A stretch of DNA of 51,292 nt from Oscillibacter sp. UBA6647 (GTDB lineage Bacteria > Bacillota > Clostridia > Oscillospirales > Oscillospiraceae): contig DKLF01000096.1 of assembly GCA_002455655.1 (NCBI GenBank), forward strand, positions 39,352 to 90,643. Direction: 5' to 3'. Below, piece after piece: positions 7,733 through 14,637 of this stretch. The notes beneath the pieces are model-generated. The model saw only the letters and a list, made by a program, of their open reading frames with translations. It had not been told where the DNA came from and made no database searches. The stretch's first letter is position 1. The number at the start of each line of letters is the position of its first letter. A program made the translations under genes and the position numbers.

Positions 7733-8296
7733 TTGCGATTTACGCGAAAGAGAATCCTCAGTGGTATAATTGCGGCTCTCATATTGGTGGGAGCTTCCAG
7801 CGCGTCTTACCAAGCAGGTGCAGACGCTGGACACGATGCCGCATACACGGAAGGGTATCAATCGGGTGAAACTGCTGGACGTGATTCTGGATACCAAGAG
7901 GGCTTAGCGGTTAACTACGACAAGGGTTACGCCGAAGGTAAGAGCGCCGGTTACTCCGAAGGTACAGAGTCTGGGCGCACCGCTGGATACGCTGAAGGGC
8001 TTTCTGCGGGTAAAGATGCCGGGTATGAGTTGGGCTACGCAGTAGGTGTGACTGATGGAAAAGCGTCGGTTAAAAGTAGTAGCACGACTACCTCTGCCAG
8101 TAACACCGCGTCTACGAGCAAAGCGGCCCAGACCACGGAAGATACTAAAACCGTAACTGTGTATGTGACCAAAACCGGAGAGAAATACCACCGCGACGGT
8201 TGCCAGTATCTTCGGAAAAGCCAAATAGCTATCTCGCTGTCCAATGCTAAATCTCAGGGATATACGGCCTGCTCCAAGTGCAGTCCGCCGAGATAG
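7733..8296 (+). CDS. Secreted GY-repeat protein with Ada-like Cys motif, prophage cargo
   Basis: 187 residues from a TTG start at 7733 preceded by GGGGAGGT. Residues 7-25 are a signal peptide or membrane anchor. Residues 28-105 are about ten short repeats of the type EGYxxGxxAGxxxGY, likely an extended or coiled surface rod. A Ser/Thr-rich linker follows, then a C-terminal module (about 142-187) with YHRDGCQYL and YTACSKC, a Cys/His arrangement like the metal-binding fingers attached to many Gram-positive secreted proteins. It is transcribed on the plus strand, opposite to the early genes, and converges with the 53-aa RHH gene with only 13 bp between stops. The likely role is a lysogenic conversion factor expressed in the lysogen; function unknown. 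Confidence 0.7.
   Translation: MRFTRKRILSGIIAALILVGASSASYQAGADAGHDAAYTEGYQSGETAGRDSGYQEGLAVNYDKGYAEGKSAGYSEGTESGRTAGYAEGLSAGKDAGYELGYAVGVTDGKASVKSSSTTTSASNTASTSKAAQTTEDTKTVTVYVTKTGEKYHRDGCQYLRKSQIAISLSNAKSQGYTACSKCSPPR
7812..8050 (+). repeat. Tandem short repeats encoding GY-rich segments
   Basis: Degenerate tandem repeats within the secreted protein gene encode GY(x2)G(x2)AG(x3)GY units; the DNA units are diverged, the amino acid pattern is conserved. Confidence 0.6.
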
Positions 8297-8309
8297 CATC
8301 AGCCGCTTT

Positions 8310-8471
8310 TCACGTGCTCCGTCTATCTTCTGACTTAAGGCCCAGCGTTAGCAGATATCTGATAATCTGGGAGTAGGTTCGCCCCTTGAATCGTTCAGAT
8401 CCTTTTAATGCCTCTACGGCGGCATCCAAATCGTCGGGAAGCGAGATCGTGATACGTCGCATGTCTGTCAT
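8310..8471 (-). CDS. Small ribbon-helix-helix regulator, putative Cro-like
   Basis: 53 residues from the ATG at 8471, with AAAGGAG upstream; an in-frame extension to 8516 has no ribosome binding site. The sequence MRRITISLPDDLDAAVEAL then YSQIIRYLLTLGL is a clear CopG/Arc-type ribbon-helix-helix (RHH) domain: a beta strand, then two helices. It is divergent from the S24 repressor gene and its own promoter is buried among the shared operators, which is the position of Cro or antirepressor genes in phage switches. Transcription leftwards continues, antisense through 7733-8296, into the early operon. The RHH fold is clear; the Cro role is inferred from position. Confidence 0.8.
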   Translation of the reverse strand: MTDMRRITISLPDDLDAAVEALKGSERFKGRTYSQIIRYLLTLGLKSEDRRST

Positions 8472-8489
8472 TGGTATAACTCCTTTCGA

Positions 8490-8641
8490 AAGTGGTTCAC
8501 TTCTTTTATTTTTCAAGCAGGTGGTTCACTTTCTAAAATATACCACGCAAAGTGAACCACTTCAATTAGCAAATTATCCAAAGAAGTACATCACTTTTTA
8601 ACACAGGTACATCACTTTACTATTTACAAAGTGGTGCACCT
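8490..8641. promoter_or_regulatory. Six-copy operator array of the prophage switch
   Basis: Six copies of a 13-bp palindrome with consensus AAGTGnnnCACTT lie at 8490-8502, 8519-8531, 8550-8562, 8584-8596, 8605-8617 and 8629-8641. Copies 1 and 3 have perfect five-base arms; the others differ at one or two arm positions (AGGTG, AAGTA or CACCT). Centre-to-centre spacing is 29, 31, 34, 21 and 24 bp. Copy 3 overlaps the leftward promoter and copy 6 sits between the -35 and -10 of the rightward promoter. They are natural targets for the RHH proteins encoded on both sides. Confidence 0.8.
8537..8565 (-). promoter_or_regulatory. Leftward promoter for the small RHH gene and early operon
   Basis: On the minus strand TTGAAG (8560-8565), a 17-base spacer and TATATT (8537-8542) form a sigma-A type promoter. 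Operator copy 3 covers the -35 end and part of the spacer, so binding there should block RNA polymerase. Confidence 0.6.
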
Positions 8642-8650
8642 GTGTTATAC
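8623..8650 (+). promoter_or_regulatory. Rightward promoter for the S24 repressor gene
   Basis: TTTACA (8623-8628), a 16-base spacer and TTATAC (8645-8650) precede the repressor gene. Operator copy 6 fills most of the spacer, which predicts autorepression. Confidence 0.65.
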
Positions 8651-8676
8651 TTTGCGAAGAAAGGAGGCCGATAATA

Positions 8677-9408
8677 GTGGCAACAGAAAAGCCCAGATTC
8701 TCTGTGACGCTGGAAGATACTTTATTGAGGCGCGTAGACGATTACCAATTTTCATACCGTTTTCCCACGCGCAGTAAAGCAGTGGTTGATTTGGTGCGCA
8801 GGGGCCTTGCAGAATTAGAGAATGAAACGGAAAGCAAAAGCGCCTCCCCTTATTCAGGAGAGGCGCAGAAATTAGCAAAGGATTACGACAGCTTAGACAA
8901 TTGGGGTAAGCAGGCGGTTAGGGATTTAACCGACGTGGAACTGGCAAGGGTGGAGGATGAATCGCGATTCTTCCAAAATGCAGAGACTGAGCAGGATTCA
9001 AAAATTATCAATCTGTATTTGGAACCCGCTGCCGCAGGCATCGCAACTCCGCTGGTCGGACAGGACTACGAACCTTACGAATTGGGACCGGACGACCCGG
9101 CGGGCGCGGCGTTCGCGATACGCATTCAGGGTGATTCTATGGAGCCGCATTTTCCGGACGGCTCAACGGTGTTTGTAAATCACGACGCGCTGACCGACGG
9201 AGATATCGGCGTTTTTTGCGTAGATGGCGGCACCGTCTGCAAGCAATACCATTACGACAGAGTACTGGGGATTACGTACCTATTCTCCTTAAATAGAGAT
9301 CGGGCCGACTGCGATGTTGTAATTACAAATGAAAGTAATCAGTCTCTCGTCTGTCAAGGCAGAGTCATGACTAAGAAAAGATATCCTCTGCCCACCGTAA
9401 GCTTGTAA
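8677..9408 (+). CDS. RHH-S24 phage repressor (CI/LexA-like, self-cleaving)
   Basis: 243 residues from a GTG start at 8677 with AAGGAGG eight bases upstream. Residues 5-47 (FSVTLEDTLLRRVDDY then RSKAVVDLVRRGLAEL) are a ribbon-helix-helix DNA-binding domain, in place of the HTH normal for CI and LexA. Residues 60-100 resemble the linker of clostridial phage repressors. Residues 115-243 are a peptidase S24 domain with the Ala120-Gly121 cleavage site (PAAAGIATP), the nucleophile Ser154 in GDSMEP and the general base Lys189 (CKQY). It should therefore self-cleave when RecA is activated by DNA damage and induce the prophage. It is autoregulated through the operators upstream. The domain pairing is the unusual feature. 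Confidence 0.9.
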   Translation: MATEKPRFSVTLEDTLLRRVDDYQFSYRFPTRSKAVVDLVRRGLAELENETESKSASPYSGEAQKLAKDYDSLDNWGKQAVRDLTDVELARVEDESRFFQNAETEQDSKIINLYLEPAAAGIATPLVGQDYEPYELGPDDPAGAAFAIRIQGDSMEPHFPDGSTVFVNHDALTDGDIGVFCVDGGTVCKQYHYDRVLGITYLFSLNRDRADCDVVITNESNQSLVCQGRVMTKKRYPLPTVSL

Positions 9409-9455
9409 TGCTATCAGAGGCATAATTTGATTTGTTTCTTCACACGGTGGATGCG

Positions 9456-9605
9456 GTGTCAACGTTACCCCAGCGTAGGTATCCAAAGGCCGTACGCTAT
9501 ACGTGCCCTGTCTGCGCTGGAACGGCTGAAATCTATATGAAAAACTCACAGCGCGGGATATCCAGATGCGCATCCTGCCACATAATTATGACTATCGTAA
9601 AATAA
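9456..9605 (+). CDS. Small zinc-ribbon protein
   Basis: A 49-residue frame from GTG 9456 (GTG 9447 or TTG 9432 are alternatives) encodes a basic N-terminus and RYTCPVCAGTAEIYM then RGISRCASCHI, two CxxC pairs 20 residues apart, i.e. a complete zinc ribbon. It lies in the 327-bp gap between repressor and integrase on the same strand and runs directly into a hairpin. The Cys pattern makes chance unlikely, but the ribosome binding site is weak. Confidence 0.5.
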   Translation: MSTLPQRRYPKAVRYTCPVCAGTAEIYMKNSQRGISRCASCHIIMTIVK

Positions 9606-9610
9606 AAAAG

Positions 9611-9641
9611 CACCGCCCCGGCGCTACCAACACCGGGACGG
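9611..9641 (-). terminator. Hairpin, bidirectional terminator candidate
   Basis: CCGCCCCGG and CCGGGACGG form a stem with one mismatch around an 11-base loop. On the minus strand it is followed by a T-run (complement of 9602-9608), and on the plus strand by GCAAGAGCAGATTTTC, so it works best leftward but may also separate the repressor and integrase transcripts. Confidence 0.5.
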
Positions 9642-9735
9642 CAAGAGCAGATTTTCAAGGGGGATTTATCCTTGGGGCCTCTGCGCCCCTATCTTATCAC
9701 AGTTGCGACGCGATGAAAAGGGGGATTTTATTACT

Positions 9736-10830
9736 ATGGCGAAATACTATGTGCGCCCCGATGGGCTTCACGAGTCGATCAAAACCATCAACGGCAAGCG
9801 GATTCCGTTCCGGGGTAAGTCTGACCGCGAGGTAGATCGAAAAATATTAGCATATAAGGAGGTCGCAAGCAAAGGCAGGAAAGTCAAGGACATAGCAAAA
9901 GAATGGGAGATTTCTCACGAAAGTGAAATTTCAGAGAGTACCCGCCGCGTTTATTCTTACGCCGCGGCTCGGCTGATAGCATCCCTGGGGGACAAACATG
10001 CGTCTGAAGTTACTCCACAGGACCTGCAAAGGCAAATCGCCGACTTTTCAAAAACGCACAGCCGAAATACCGCGCACACTGAATTGGCGGTAATAAAAAT
10101 GGTTTTTGATTCTGCCGTGGTTTCCGGGGATATCGCTACATCTCCTGCGGACAAAGTACGGCTCCCAAAGCACACGCTGCCCCCGAAACGGCGCGAGTCC
10201 TTGACGGACGAGCAGGAGCGGGCGCTAGTGCTTCTGGAAAGCCACAAGAAAGATGCGGACGTGTCACTGGGATACTTTCTCATGTTTACCGGATGCCGCC
10301 GTGGCGAAGCTCTAGCCCTGTCTTACAACGATATCGATCGCAAGGCCGGATGCATTCACATCACCAAGAAACTGTCCTACACAGGGCAAGTCCCCGTCTT
10401 AGAAGACCATTTGAAAAGTGCAAACGGTTTACGTGACATTCCACTCCTGCCGTCTCTGGCGGCGCGCATTCCTAAAAACCGGATTGGGCTGCTGTTCCCC
10501 GGCAAGGACGGCGGCTTTATGCGGGCCTCTGAAATTCAAGCCCTATGGAGGGCCTATTGTCGGGAGGCAGGGCTGAATGAAATCCAGCAGCTTGATAGCG
10601 GGGAGCTTGTGGAAACATTTCCCATCACGCCCCACTGCCTCCGGCACAGCTTTGCCACGATCTGCTACGAAGCCGGAATAGACCCCCGGCAGGCTGCTGA
10701 GATCGTAGGAGATACACCGCAAGTTCTGGAGGCTGTCTACACCCACTTGCGAGATGGACATAAACGCAGCGCGGCGGACAAGTTGGCGGAATACGTGGCT
10801 GCATTGGAACAGTCTATTCTAAATAGCTAG
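9736..10830 (+). CDS. int: Prophage tyrosine integrase
   Basis: 364 residues from the ATG at 9736 (an in-frame start at 9703 adds 11 unlikely residues). Residues 1-50 are a basic arm-binding domain, about 53-145 a SAM-like core-binding domain, and 150-350 the catalytic domain. The catalytic Arg188 is in TGCRRGE, His300-Arg303 in HCLRHSF, and the nucleophile Tyr335 in AVYTHL. The usual second histidine of the LGHxxxxxT motif is replaced by Asp326 (VGDTPQVLEAVYTH), a variant position worth noting though the rest is intact. It is the outermost prophage gene, so the attachment site should lie just right of it. It would mediate integration and, with an excisionase, excision. Confidence 0.95.
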   Translation: MAKYYVRPDGLHESIKTINGKRIPFRGKSDREVDRKILAYKEVASKGRKVKDIAKEWEISHESEISESTRRVYSYAAARLIASLGDKHASEVTPQDLQRQIADFSKTHSRNTAHTELAVIKMVFDSAVVSGDIATSPADKVRLPKHTLPPKRRESLTDEQERALVLLESHKKDADVSLGYFLMFTGCRRGEALALSYNDIDRKAGCIHITKKLSYTGQVPVLEDHLKSANGLRDIPLLPSLAARIPKNRIGLLFPGKDGGFMRASEIQALWRAYCREAGLNEIQQLDSGELVETFPITPHCLRHSFATICYEAGIDPRQAAEIVGDTPQVLEAVYTHLRDGHKRSAADKLAEYVAALEQSILNS

Positions 10831-11110
10831 GTTTCTACTGTGTAGATTTTTAAGGGATTTCAAGTTTCACTGTGTACTTTCTGTGTCGTACATGCTTTTA
10901 GAATATTTCAGAATATTTTAACCGCGTGTTTTGAGGAATCCGAGAAGCCCATTGAAAATACAAGGAATTTTCAGATAAGCACAAAAGTATTTAAAAAATT
11001 ATAACGTGCGTATTTTTAATACTTTTGTAACAATCCTTGCTTTTTCGGTTAACATATTGCCGTTATCATAATACTTGCAAGAGACAAAACTTCTTTTCAT
11101 CCAATCTTCC
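10831..11110. other. Likely prophage right end / attachment region
   Basis: 280 AT-rich bases follow the integrase and hold no gene. Visible structure: a short hairpin TCTAC-TGT-GTAGA followed by T5 (10834-10851), which could terminate int; a near repeat TTTCTACTGTGTAG (10832) and TTTCACTGTGTAC (10865); a tandem GAATATTTCA/GAATATTTTA (10901-10920); and an 11-bp perfect inverted repeat ACAAAAGTATT (10981-10991) with AATACTTTTGT (11018-11028). Integrase arm sites and the attR core are expected here, but the other end of the prophage is outside the window, so the core cannot be fixed. Confidence 0.5.
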
Positions 11111-11116
11111 AAAAGT

Positions 11117-11148
11117 AAAACGGGCCAGCCTGCCGGCTGGCCCGTTTT
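11117..11148. terminator. Strong bidirectional terminator
   Basis: AAAACGGGCCAGCC, a four-base loop and GGCTGGCCCGTTTT form a perfect 14-bp stem with A/T tracts on both sides. It ends the host minus-strand genes coming from the right and isolates them from the prophage. Confidence 0.85.
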
Positions 11149-11198
11149 GCTGCCCCTGCACCTTGTGCGAAAAGAAGGCGGTTTCCGTTTTTCCCCGT

Positions 11199-11459
11199 TT
11201 ACTCCGGAGCCTGCTCGCCAGACGGCGAATTATTGGACTCTTCCCCGCAGCACTGCTCCAGAAGCGTCTTGATTTCGCTGAGCAGTTCGTTCTGATAGCT
11301 GAGGGCGCAGCAGATATAATGCAGCGTGGACTCCGGGAGCGCCGGGCCGTCAGGCTGCGGGATAGGATGAACCCACCGGCGGACCTCCGGTTCGCAGGCG
11401 CTCCCTTCCGGGATGGGGGAAGCAGCCGCGCTCCGGCCCCGATTGAATTTGTTTTCCAT
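11199..11459 (-). CDS. Unrecognised small protein downstream of spoIIID
   Basis: 86 residues from the ATG at 11459, with GGAGGGAG nine bases upstream; an upstream in-frame start at 11552 overlaps spoIIID and is less likely. The N-terminal half is Pro/Arg/Ala-rich, and residues 48-70 (STLHYICCALSYQNELLSEIKTLLEQCC) form an amphipathic helix with two Cys pairs. It lies 55 bp behind spoIIID on the same strand and probably shares its transcript. No function assigned. Confidence 0.55.
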   Translation of the reverse strand: MENKFNRGRSAAASPIPEGSACEPEVRRWVHPIPQPDGPALPESTLHYICCALSYQNELLSEIKTLLEQCCGEESNNSPSGEQAPE

Positions 11460-11514
11460 CAAAGCTCCCTCCAGTTCTAAACTGTGCCGGTTTCCGGACG
11501 GCTTTTGCCTTCCG

Positions 11515-11769
11515 TCACCGATGCCCGTGGAGATATTTTTCCTTGGTGGCAATTCCGCCCCGGATATGGCGCTCCTGCTTGTTCACGTCCAGCACCCGCC
11601 GCGCCTGCGCCGCCAGCGCCGGATTCATTCTGGGCAGCCGCTCTGTGATGTCCTTATGTACGGTGGATTTGGAAATTCCAAATTTTCCGGCGGCGGCGCG
11701 GACCGTCGCCCGGTTTTCTATGATGTACTGGGCCAGTTGCTCGGCCCGCTCCTCCATGTTTCCCTTCAA
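11515..11769 (-). CDS. spoIIID: Sporulation regulator SpoIIID
   Basis: 84 residues; the central block KFGISKSTVHKDITERLPRMNP and the tail RHIRGGIATKEKY are diagnostic of SpoIIID, the mother-cell DNA-binding protein that switches gene expression between SigE and SigK stages. The TTG at 11769 is chosen because it aligns end-to-end with Bacillus SpoIIID (18 residues before the same Tyr-Ile) and has GGGGAG nine bases upstream; an internal ATG at 11757 is the alternative. An HTH occupies residues 22-46 and the C-terminal basic part gives the second DNA contact. It marks the organism as an endospore former. It would normally be SigE-controlled; no promoter was resolved. Confidence 0.92.
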   Translation of the reverse strand: MKGNMEERAEQLAQYIIENRATVRAAAGKFGISKSTVHKDITERLPRMNPALAAQARRVLDVNKQERHIRGGIATKEKYLHGHR

Positions 11770-12007
11770 AAAGCAACACTCCCCGCCTTGCGTTGCTCCA
11801 TCCTATGCAAAAAGCCGGGCGGTTATGTACGCCAAACGCGTGAGGCGGGACGACGCGTAATTTACAGCCTCGCAGCAGGCTTTTCGGAACCAGCCGCCGC
11901 AGTCCTCCCTTCCCATACACAAAAGAGCAGGGCCTTTCGCACACCTAAGCATTGCCAAAGGTCCCGCTCTTTTTATTTGTACCTTTGCACACAGATTGCA
12001 CGCATAC
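11770..12007. other. Intergenic stretch with diverged repeat copy 1
   Basis: The 238 bp between spoIIID and the AraC gene hold no convincing gene. Most of the right half is a hairpin element (11921-11974) described separately; the left half is the presumed promoter region of spoIIID. Confidence 0.5.
11916..12000. repeat. Dispersed hairpin repeat, copy 1 (bidirectional terminator)
   Basis: A stem of AAAGAGC-GGGCCTTT and AAAGGTCCCGCTCTTT (11921-11974) is flanked by T-runs on both strands. The sequence from the right arm onwards (AGGTCCCGCTCTTTTTAT, then TTTGCA) closely matches 18351-18395, and the left arms also align, so this is one of two diverged copies of the same element of about 85 bp. 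It ends the AraC transcript. Confidence 0.6.
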
Positions 12008-12910
12008 TCAGTCCGGCTCCCCCGCCTTTAAACTCTCAGCATCTGTGTTGGGGCCATTGTAATAGCGATAGACAAACCTTCCGTGCTGAAGGATATCGGT
12101 ATACATGTCATATTCCTGCCGGTTTCGCAATTCTCCCGGCGTGTGGCCGGTAATATGCTTAAACACCTTTGAAAAATAGTGAATATCCCGAAACCCGCTG
12201 CTCTCGCAAATATCGGACATTTTCTCGTTGGTATAGCGAATCATATCCACAGCCTTTGAAATGCGGAGATAGTTGGCATAATGAACGATTGTCATGTCTG
12301 TCGCCTGCTTAAATACCTTGCAGAGATAATTTCGGTTATAGGTCAGTTCCTTTGCCATCCTGTCTAAAGACAATCCTTCACAAAAATGCTGCTGAACATA
12401 GTCTGCAATCTGACGGGAGAGGCCGTCCAAACGCTCCATCTTTTCATGAAGCTGCGGAAAAAGAAATTTGGAATCCTCTGACTTCACAAACGTGCGGACA
12501 AGCGAGTAAAGGCACTGCTCCAGCAGAATATTTGCCATGTTCTTTTTAAATGGAAGCGCGGATTTCCATTCGGTGCGAACCCGGGAAAGCAGCGTATAAA
12601 ACTCTTCCTCCATTTGCAGAGTGCAGGGGATCTTCCCAAGCTCATTCGATAGCAGGTCATCCTGTATATAAAACTTTACGTCGATCATGCGCAGAACGCC
12701 TTCCTGAATTTCAAACAGTTCGTGTTCAAGCCCCGGAAGAATCAGAACGGAGCGCCCCGGAAAGAGCGGAATGCGCTGCTGCTCAATTTCCATAATTCCC
12801 TTTCCGGACGTAATATAGTACAATTGATAGTAGTCATGTGGGTGGCGGTGGATTCCCCAATTTTTAGAGTAATCCAACATAAAAATCCAAAACACATTTA
12901 CATTTGTCAT
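12008..12910 (-). CDS. AraC family transcriptional regulator
   Basis: 300 residues from the ATG at 12910. The frame stays open to 13351, but that part overlaps the divergent dctP gene and is not protein-like. Residues 1-110 form a cupin-like sensor domain (HRHPHDYYQLYYITSG then FPGRSVLILPG). Residues about 190-290 are the double HTH of AraC proteins (YNRNYLCKVFKQATDM, then ISKAVDMI, SDICESSGFRDIHYFSKVFKHITGHTPGELR). It is divergent from the TRAP binding-protein gene and probably regulated that system in response to its substrate. With the target now broken it may be a leftover regulator. Confidence 0.9.
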   Translation of the reverse strand: MTNVNVFWIFMLDYSKNWGIHRHPHDYYQLYYITSGKGIMEIEQQRIPLFPGRSVLILPGLEHELFEIQEGVLRMIDVKFYIQDDLLSNELGKIPCTLQMEEEFYTLLSRVRTEWKSALPFKKNMANILLEQCLYSLVRTFVKSEDSKFLFPQLHEKMERLDGLSRQIADYVQQHFCEGLSLDRMAKELTYNRNYLCKVFKQATDMTIVHYANYLRISKAVDMIRYTNEKMSDICESSGFRDIHYFSKVFKHITGHTPGELRNRQEYDMYTDILQHGRFVYRYYNGPNTDAESLKAGEPD

Positions 12911-13099
12911 AAAAAACCCCACACTTTCTAGTTTAATTTTACCACAAGGTTTTCCGAACGCAACAAAAAAAGTGAAAATAATATAAAAAGCAGAAAAGTT
13001 AGATGAAAGACATTTGTAACAAGGCTTCCTATAATGAAGACAGTTCAGGAAGAAAGAGAGATCACCTGCCACACCTGAAAATCGAAGGGAGAAACTCAA

Positions 13100-14055
13100 A
13101 TGAAAAAAGCATGTTCGCTGATTCTTGCGACCGCCATACTGCTGACGACGCTCACTGCCTGCGGCAGCGGGTCCACTCCGTCCGCATCCTCCTCCGTGCC
13201 CCCCGCCGGCAGCTCCGGTGCCGCCGATGACGTCATCACCATCGTCTATGCCACTCCGGAAGCATCCGGTATGCCCACCGACACCATGTCCCAGTGGGTC
13301 GCAAAGAAAATTCAGGAACGCTCCAACGGCCACATTGTCGTGGAGCTGCACAATGCCGGTACATTGGGCGGTGACACGGAACTGGTCAGTCAGGTGATGG
13401 ACGGCACCATCCCGCTGGTGGGTCTGAGCATTTCCGCTTTGAGCCAGTACACCGATCTTCTGGAGTGCACCCAGCTTCCGTTCCTGCTGAACAATTACGA
13501 AAAGGAAAAAGCCGCGCTGGACAGCGATGAATTTGCCGCGCTGATCAGCGAAGTGGAAGCTTCTCTGAATCCGAAGTTTTTAGGCTCCGCTGAAAACGGT
13601 ATGCGCCACTTTGCAACAAAGGACAGGCAGATTACCAAGCTGGAGGACCTGAAGGGCCTGAAGCTTCGCACAATGACTTCCAACATTATGTCAGCCGTCT
13701 GGGCGCAAATGTCACCACCGTGGCTTACAACGAGGTGTTCACCAGTCTGCAAAACGGCGTGATTGACGGCGAAGAGATCAACGTTACCTCTGCCGCTATG
13801 CAGAAGCACTATGAGGTCGTCAAATACTTCACAGAAATCGGCTTGTATCCCTTCCCCGCAGTCTATGTCATGAACGGCGATTACTGGAACAAGCTGTCTG
13901 CCGAGGATCAGGAACTGATTGCTCAGGTATTTGCGGAAGGCCACGAGAAGGCGTTTGATGAATTCCTTCCCAAGACCGAAGCGCTGTGCAAATTAACTTG
14001 TGAAGAAGGCGGCGTAACCTTGAAATTTTATAAAAATTGTTCTGAATGGTATTGA
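13100..14055 (+). pseudogene. TRAP transporter binding protein DctP, frameshifted and 3'-truncated
   Basis: The ATG at 13100 follows GGGAGAAAC. The product starts as a lipoprotein (LTTLTAC, Cys21), then matches DctP-type solute-binding proteins (TIVYATPEASGM, SNGHIVVELHNAGTLGGD, DLKGLKLRTMTSN). At about 13697-13699 the reading frame shifts by one base: the next family block (LGANVTTVAYNEVFTSLQNGVIDGEE) continues in another frame. After CEEGGVT (about 14024) the match to DctP stops and unrelated sequence begins. No DctQ or DctM gene follows. So the gene is broken twice, by a one-base loss and by a deletion that removed its end and the two permease genes. Confidence 0.8.
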
Positions 14056-14185
14056 GCGCGGCCGGACCGTCATAAAGGCCGGGACGGGACTGTATTCGTG
14101 GACAGAGGACAACATCCGGGAATTCAACGCCAGAAAAAAAGCGCCCTACCTGAATACATTCAACTGGAATGTACCCACAGAATAA
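14024..14185 (+). pseudogene. C-terminal remnant of a 3-hydroxyacyl-CoA dehydrogenase-like gene
   Basis: A 53-codon open stretch with no start ends at TAA 14183-14185. Its translation (GIERGRTVIKAGTGLYSWTEDN then IREFNARKKAPYLNTF) resembles the extreme C-terminus of the 3-hydroxyacyl-CoA dehydrogenase family, where a GxKxGxGxYxW motif is followed by a helix. It overlaps the broken end of dctP in another frame. The simplest reading is a deletion that joined dctP to the tail of a downstream dehydrogenase gene. The family match is from memory of the motif only. Confidence 0.45.
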
Positions 14186-14637
14186 CAATCCCTCTGAAAG
14201 TAATTTCTAAATTTCTTTAAATTTGATTTGCTTTTGGATGGTCAATCTCAGCATCTGCAAAGCACTTGTCAAACGCAATGGGCTTCGTAAAACATAAATT
14301 TTGATAAAAAGTAGTTCTAAAACATTTGCAAGCTTCATAAGCAGGATTTGTCACCCGGTTTTAATTGAATGATAAATCCTGTTTTTCTGTGCTTGTCTCT
14401 CGATAAAATTGCCCATACAAATCACTTTATCTTGTTCCTGTCCTGTCAAGTCGGCACCGTCCGCCTTGCTTTCTGCAAATCCACAAGCCTCTCTTCTTTT
14501 GTAATATGCGCCAATGCCAGACAGGAGGTAAATCTTTTCCTTAATAAATTTGTACAAAAACTTTTTATTTTTTCTGAAATATACTTGACAATTTATATCC
14601 AGAATAGTAGAGTGGAACAGGAAAAGGAGATGAAACA
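14186..14637. other. AT-rich intergenic region with terminator and Rrf2 promoter
   Basis: No gene is seen. CAGGATTT (14342-14349) and AAATCCTG (14374-14381) followed by T5 form a weak rho-independent terminator for the old dctP region. TTGACA at 14585-14590 with TAGAGT 17 bases later (14608-14613) is a plausible promoter for the Rrf2 gene. Confidence 0.5.

Noticed and set aside
10832..10851. TTTCTACTGTGTAGAT resembles the handle of Cas12a CRISPR repeats.
   Set aside because: Only one clean copy, no regularly spaced spacers and no cas gene in the window; more likely a short terminator hairpin or integrase arm site.
12911..13351. N-terminal extension of the AraC reading frame.
   Set aside because: It overlaps the start of the divergent dctP gene and the intergenic region, lacks a ribosome binding site and is not AraC-like before the ATG at 12910.
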